DNA of 64,000 nt from Lactobacillus kitasatonis DSM 16761 = JCM 1039 (GTDB lineage: Bacteria > Bacillota > Bacilli > Lactobacillales > Lactobacillaceae). The notes beneath the pieces are model-generated. The model was given only the letters and a program-made list of their open reading frames with translations. It was not told the origin of the DNA and searched no databases. Every line of letters begins with the position of its first letter. Position 1 is the first letter of the stretch. The position numbers were made by a program, and so were the translations under genes. The DNA lies in NCBI RefSeq assembly GCF_000615285.1, contig NZ_BALU01000004.1, positions 62,001 through 126,000 on the forward strand. Reading direction: 5' to 3'. Below are positions 60,323-64,000 of the stretch, piece by piece.

Positions 60323-61708
60323 TTATTCCCAATCTTTATCTTTTGAAAGGGGAAGCTTGTGCCAGTAATCTGGCTTGTTAACTTGACGTCCACGTGCAAT
60401 CGCCATGTCGTACTTGTTTACGTCCTTAGTAATAGTTGAGTCAGCAGCAATAAATGCGTGATCTGCAACGTTGATTGGAGCGATCAAAGTTGAGCCGGCA
60501 CCGATGAATGCGTGGTCACCAACATTAGTATGGAACTTCTTAACACCATCGTAGTTAGAGAAGATAGTACCACAACCAACGTTAATATCCTTACCCAAAG
60601 TAGCATCCCCAACATAAGTCAAGTGACCTACCTTACTGTCTTCGCCAATTTCAGCCTTCTTAATTTCAACAAAGTTACCAATATGAGCACCCTTGCGAAT
60701 AACTGCCTTTGGACGCAGGTGTGAGTTAGGACCGATATCAGTGTTGTCATCCATTTCAGCCTCTTGAAGAGTTGAAGAAGTAATGGTTACGTTGTTGCCG
60801 ATCTTAGAATCAACAATTCTTGAACCATTAGTGATGTGACAATCGCTACCGATTTCGGTGTTGCCTTTAATTACTACGTTACCTTCAATTACAGTATCGT
60901 TGCCGATCTTTACGCCAGCATCGATATAAGCAGTGTCAGGATCGATGAATGAAACACCATTGCGCATATGTTCTTCATTGATTCTTCTTTGCATAGTCTT
61001 AGTAGCTTGTGCTAAAGCAATACGGTCGTTTACACCAAGACTTTCACTGAAGTCTGGCATCTTGTAGGCACCAACGCGTTCGCCGCTGTTACGCAGGATT
61101 TCAAGCACATCAGTTAAGTAGTATTCGCCTTGTGCGTTGTTGTTGTCAACGTGCTTCAAAGCTTCGAAAAGCTTCTTGTTGTCAAAGCAGAATACACCAG
61201 TGTTGATTTCCTTAACCTTTAATTCTTCTGGCTTACCGTCTTTTTGTTCAACGATTCTTAAAACATTGCCTTGGTCATCACGGATAATTCTACCGTAGCC
61301 AAATGGGTTAGGTGCTTCAGCAGTCAAAACAGTAGCTGCATTGCCCTTTTCTGCGTGGTACTTGAACAATTCATCGAAAGTTTCAGTGGTAAACAAAGGC
61401 GTATCACCAGTAACTACCAAAGTAGCACCGTCTTTGTCACCTAATTCTTCCTTAGCAGTCATTACTGCGTCACCAGTACCAAGTTGCTTTTCTTGGAAAG
61501 CAAAGTCAGACTTGCCGTCTAAAACTTTTTCTACTTCACCAGCACCGGTACCAACAACAGTAACGATCTTAGCTGGATTAACGCCACGTGCAGCATCAAC
61601 TACGTGTTCAACCATAGTCTTACCGCAAACTTTGTGCAAAACCTTATATAACTTTGATTTCATTCTGGTGCCCTTGCCTGCAGCAAGAACAACAACATAT
61701 TTTTCCAT
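60323..61708 (-). CDS. glmU: Bifunctional GlcNAc-1-P uridyltransferase / GlcN-1-P acetyltransferase
   Basis: Makes UDP-GlcNAc for the wall. 461 residues: pyrophosphorylase domain with [18 protein letters not shown], then a left-handed beta-helix with hexapeptide repeats from about 250 ([19 protein letters not shown]) and the acetyltransferase His region ([19 protein letters not shown]). Follows purR in the conserved Bacilli order. Confidence 0.98.
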   Translation of the reverse strand: MEKYVVVLAAGKGTRMKSKLYKVLHKVCGKTMVEHVVDAARGVNPAKIVTVVGTGAGEVEKVLDGKSDFAFQEKQLGTGDAVMTAKEELGDKDGATLVVTGDTPLFTTETFDELFKYHAEKGNAATVLTAEAPNPFGYGRIIRDDQGNVLRIVEQKDGKPEELKVKEINTGVFCFDNKKLFEALKHVDNNNAQGEYYLTDVLEILRNSGERVGAYKMPDFSESLGVNDRIALAQATKTMQRRINEEHMRNGVSFIDPDTAYIDAGVKIGNDTVIEGNVVIKGNTEIGSDCHITNGSRIVDSKIGNNVTITSSTLQEAEMDDNTDIGPNSHLRPKAVIRKGAHIGNFVEIKKAEIGEDSKVGHLTYVGDATLGKDINVGCGTIFSNYDGVKKFHTNVGDHAFIGAGSTLIAPINVADHAFIAADSTITKDVNKYDMAIARGRQVNKPDYWHKLPLSKDKDWE

Positions 61709-61755
61709 TAGTAATTAACCTCTTAATAATTAAAACTTGGTTCTAGTATACCATT

Positions 61756-62586
61756 TTAGAAACGGTCAAAATCAGTTTCATCTAAGAAGTTGCCAGGTTC
61801 TGCCAAAATAAGCTTCTTTTCAGTATCAATCTTGCTGATCTTAACCAATGAAAGATAATTATTGATCAATTTTTCTTTATCAAAATCAGCTTCGCAAAGT
61901 ACACAAACGCCGGCAATAGTTCCGTCAAATTCCTTAACCAGCTCTTCCATTCCAGTTAAGGTACCGCCGCCCTTCATAAAGTCGTCGACGATTAAAACTT
62001 TAGAGCCCTTTTCAAGTGCACGAGTAGGCAATTCCATCTTTGATACACGAGATAAAGATGAAGAAATGTAGTTAACTGAAACTGTTGCCCCTTCTGTTAC
62101 CTTTGAGCGTTTTCTTGCAGTTACAAATGGCACATTAAGGTAGCGTGCTACAGCTTGTGCCAAAGCGATCCCCTTAGTTTCAACGGTCATTACGGCATCT
62201 ACGTCTTCATATGCGTAACGTGTCGCAATTAATTCACCGATGCGACGCAAGTCTTGCGTGTCGCCTAAAACATCTGACAGATAAACGAAGCCACCTGCCA
62301 AAATTCTACTTGGATCTTCAATTCTTGATGATAAATCTGATAAATACTTTTCTGCGTGCTTTTGACCTAAAAATGGAATATAACGTACGCCACCAGCTGC
62401 TCCTGCCACGGTCTCCAACACGCCGTCTTGATTGCTTGCAAGCGTATGCTTCAAAATAGCTAAGTCTTCTGAGATAGATGATTTAGCTGCACCATAACGC
62501 TTAGCAAAGAATGGTAGTGCAATTAGCGTATGAGGACGTTCCATTAAATACTTGGTCATATCCACCAATCTTTCTGAACGTTTCAT
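61756..62586 (-). CDS. purR: Purine operon repressor
   Basis: 276 residues: N-terminal winged HTH (ALPFFAKRYGAAKSSISEDL) and a type I phosphoribosyltransferase-like domain with PRPP loop VLIVDDFMKGGGTLTGM. PRPP releases it from PurBoxes. A likely target in this window is the xpt upstream region. Confidence 0.96.
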   Translation of the reverse strand: MKRSERLVDMTKYLMERPHTLIALPFFAKRYGAAKSSISEDLAILKHTLASNQDGVLETVAGAAGGVRYIPFLGQKHAEKYLSDLSSRIEDPSRILAGGFVYLSDVLGDTQDLRRIGELIATRYAYEDVDAVMTVETKGIALAQAVARYLNVPFVTARKRSKVTEGATVSVNYISSSLSRVSKMELPTRALEKGSKVLIVDDFMKGGGTLTGMEELVKEFDGTIAGVCVLCEADFDKEKLINNYLSLVKISKIDTEKKLILAEPGNFLDETDFDRF

Positions 62587-62642
62587 GATATTTCCTTTCT
62601 AATGTTTGGCTTTATACTTAATAAATATACTCTAAAAGACAC

Positions 62643-62675
62643 AAAAAATCACTAACATTTCAAAAATGCTAGTGA
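62643..62675 (-). terminator. veg terminator
   Basis: Stem AGTCACTAGCATTT-type arms (TCACTAACATTT / AAATGCTAGTGA, one mismatch) with six T on the minus strand. Confidence 0.8.
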
Positions 62676-62692
62676 CTTTTTCAAAATTATAA

Positions 62693-62950
62693 TTAAGCTT
62701 CGGCTTCTTCAGCCTCATCATCAAACTCTAATGCAATATTCTTAGTTAATAAATCTGTATAACTGTAAGAAACGTGTTTAAAGTTATTTTGATGTTGATC
62801 TAAATCAACTACAAACACTGCAGGGAATGTTTCTCTTAAAACTCCCCGTCTCTTTGTAACTTTCTTACGACCCGCTTGAGCTACTACTGTTATGGTATCA
62901 CCTAAGTGAGAATCCAACTTCTGTTTAATTGTCATAATTGACGTTGGCAC
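62693..62950 (-). CDS. veg: Veg family protein
   Basis: 85 residues from a GTG at 62950, about 10 bases after GAAGGAG; the open frame to 62983 passes over that site. IKQKLDSHLGDTITVVAQAG, RKKVTKRRGVLRETFPAVFV and VSYSYTDLLTKNI are the Veg signature. B. subtilis Veg is linked to biofilm control. Placed between rsmA and purR, as usual. Confidence 0.95.
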   Translation of the reverse strand: MPTSIMTIKQKLDSHLGDTITVVAQAGRKKVTKRRGVLRETFPAVFVVDLDQHQNNFKHVSYSYTDLLTKNIALEFDDEAEEAEA

Positions 62951-63011
62951 TAAGCAACAACTCCTTCGTGGATATTTTATCATAATTATATAATAAAATC
63001 AATATTATACA

Positions 63012-63896
63012 CTACTTGGCAGGAATATTGCTAGCTATTTTGATAAATTGTTCAATTGTTAAATCTTCAGGTCTAACTCTTGGATCAACGCCTAATTCTT
63101 TAATCAAAGCAGCACGCTTATCACTATCTGGTATCAATGTCTTCAAGTTGTTGTTAAGTGTCTTTCTTCTTTGTGAGAAGCACATCTTTACTACCCAAAT
63201 GAAGTGTTTTCTATTCTTAATTGCAGGCTTTTCTTTAAGTGGAGTCAAAACAACTACTGCAGAATCAACCTTAGGACGTGGCATAAATGATGAACTCTTT
63301 ACTTCAAGTGCCAATTTAATGTTCATTTCAGTTTGAACAGAAATGGTTAATGGACCGTATTCCTTGTTGCCTGGTTTTGCTTCAAGACGTTCAGCCACTT
63401 CTTTTTGCATCATTAAGGTCAAACTTGCAAAGTGTAAATCTGATTCAGCTAAAGCAAAAATGATTGGCGTGGTGATGTAGTAAGGCAAGTTAGCTACAAC
63501 CTTGATTGGCTTATCCATATCGAAAAAGCCAGCCAAGTCTTCTTTAAAGTTAGCCTTTAGCACATCTTTAAGCATCAACTTAAAGCGTTCATCTAATGGC
63601 GCATCCCCAATCTTTTTGGGCAATTCATTATGCAAAATCTCTGGTAAACTGTCGTCGACTTCATAGGCAAAAACCTTAGCCCCAGCTAACAGCAATTGTT
63701 CTGTTAATGATCCAATACCAGGACCGATTTCAATTACTTGATCGCCAGGTTGAATATCAGCTGCTTCTACAATCCCTAAAATAGCAGTTTGATCAACCAA
63801 AAAGTTTTGTCCTAAATTTTTCTTAGCCTTAACAAAGTAGCGGTTAATGATTGCTTTTGTTCTGACTGGTGAGCCAATTGGAATATTATTTGCCAT
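63012..63896 (-). CDS. rsmA: 16S rRNA (A1518/A1519) dimethyltransferase
   Basis: Dimethylates the two adenines of the 3'-terminal 16S hairpin (KsgA). 294 residues: SAM-binding [16 protein letters not shown], the NLPY motif in [13 protein letters not shown], and C-terminal [12 protein letters not shown]. The ATG overlaps the rnmV stop by 11 bases, so translation is coupled. GAGGAGG precedes. Confidence 0.97.
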   Translation of the reverse strand: MANNIPIGSPVRTKAIINRYFVKAKKNLGQNFLVDQTAILGIVEAADIQPGDQVIEIGPGIGSLTEQLLLAGAKVFAYEVDDSLPEILHNELPKKIGDAPLDERFKLMLKDVLKANFKEDLAGFFDMDKPIKVVANLPYYITTPIIFALAESDLHFASLTLMMQKEVAERLEAKPGNKEYGPLTISVQTEMNIKLALEVKSSSFMPRPKVDSAVVVLTPLKEKPAIKNRKHFIWVVKMCFSQRRKTLNNNLKTLIPDSDKRAALIKELGVDPRVRPEDLTIEQFIKIASNIPAK

Positions 63897-64000
63897 TTTC
63901 AGCCTCCTCTACAGCTTGCTTAAGTTCATTAAGTGAAACGCCAAAGGTATGCAGACGATTGTAAAATTGCTTGGAATTACCGTAGCCTACGCTTAACTTG
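63886..64000 (-). CDS. rnmV: Ribonuclease M5, 3' end only
   Basis: Matures 5S rRNA. Only the last 37 codons are inside the window: [20 protein letters not shown], then [17 protein letters not shown] and TAA at 63886-63888. The [15 protein letters not shown] pattern is the RNase M5 C-terminus, and the gene order rnmV-rsmA-veg-purR supports it. Confidence 0.88.
   Translation of the reverse strand, partial: KLSVGYGNSKQFYNRLHTFGVSLNELKQAVEEAENGK

Overview
The window reads as chromosome of a low-GC, host- or dairy-associated Lactobacillus of the acidophilus/helveticus/crispatus type. The main evidence is the L-lactate dehydrogenase, the C69 dipeptidase, the SLAP-type surface proteins with Lys/Ser/Thr-rich linkers, the GH13_31 alpha-1,6-glucosidase and an IS256-family (IS1201-like) relic. 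I do not commit to a species. Most genes lie on the minus strand.

Layout. 1-5.6 kb: rpoB (3' end outside the window), clpC and a free methionine-sulfoxide reductase. 5.7-6.2 kb: tRNA-Pro plus three tandem tRNA-Gly genes, each with its own terminator. 6.3-8.1 kb: a CPBP membrane protease and an unknown membrane protein, set among copies of the lysS terminator and a remnant of a lysS 3' end. 8.2-20.5 kb: the conserved Firmicutes block lysS-dusB-hslO-ftsH-tilS-yabR-divIC-rqcP-mfd-pth, where pth carries a frameshift. 20.6-29 kb: ldh, a CBS-domain protein, alr-acpS, cshA, murF, rpmE2 and the alpha-1,6-glucosidase. 29-37 kb is an accessory stretch: HAD phosphatase, APC permease, several unknown small proteins, a RelE-like orphan, a ClC transporter whose 5' end abuts a decayed IS, a compact type I toxin-antitoxin module, and a secreted protein flanked by a partial duplication of that module. 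37-48.3 kb: guaA, a membrane-anchored HTH regulator broken by three in-frame stops, a guanine riboswitch with xpt-pbuX, a broken TMEM175-type channel, an AraC regulator with pepD, murA and pyrG. 48.4-56 kb: rpoE (frameshifted), a DUF1934 protein, an HD phosphohydrolase and a catabolite-controlled beta-glucoside cluster (EIIC, ROK kinase, RpiR regulator, GH1 enzyme). 56-64 kb: prs, two SLAP surface-protein genes (one frameshifted), glmU, purR, veg, rsmA and the 3' end of rnmV. This is the usual prs-glmU-purR-veg-rsmA-rnmV order with the surface genes inserted.

Functional links. Purine salvage and its control recur (guaA, riboswitch-xpt-pbuX, purR, prs). Wall synthesis is represented by alr, murF, murA and glmU. 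Carbon control is visible as cre-like boxes placed inside promoters of the glucosidase and beta-glucoside genes.

The observations I find most worth checking are: (1) a consensus promoter for rpoB built into the clpC terminator, followed by a leader with mutually exclusive hairpins and an intrinsic terminator; (2) the type I toxin-antitoxin locus with a 30-residue holin-like toxin and a tail-to-tail antisense RNA; (3) two places where a terminator or gene 3' end is duplicated on both sides of a non-core gene (after lysS and after guaA); (4) single-base deletions in pth, rpoE and a SLAP gene, which may be sequencing errors; and (5) an HTH gene whose three stops are all one G-to-A step from TGG.
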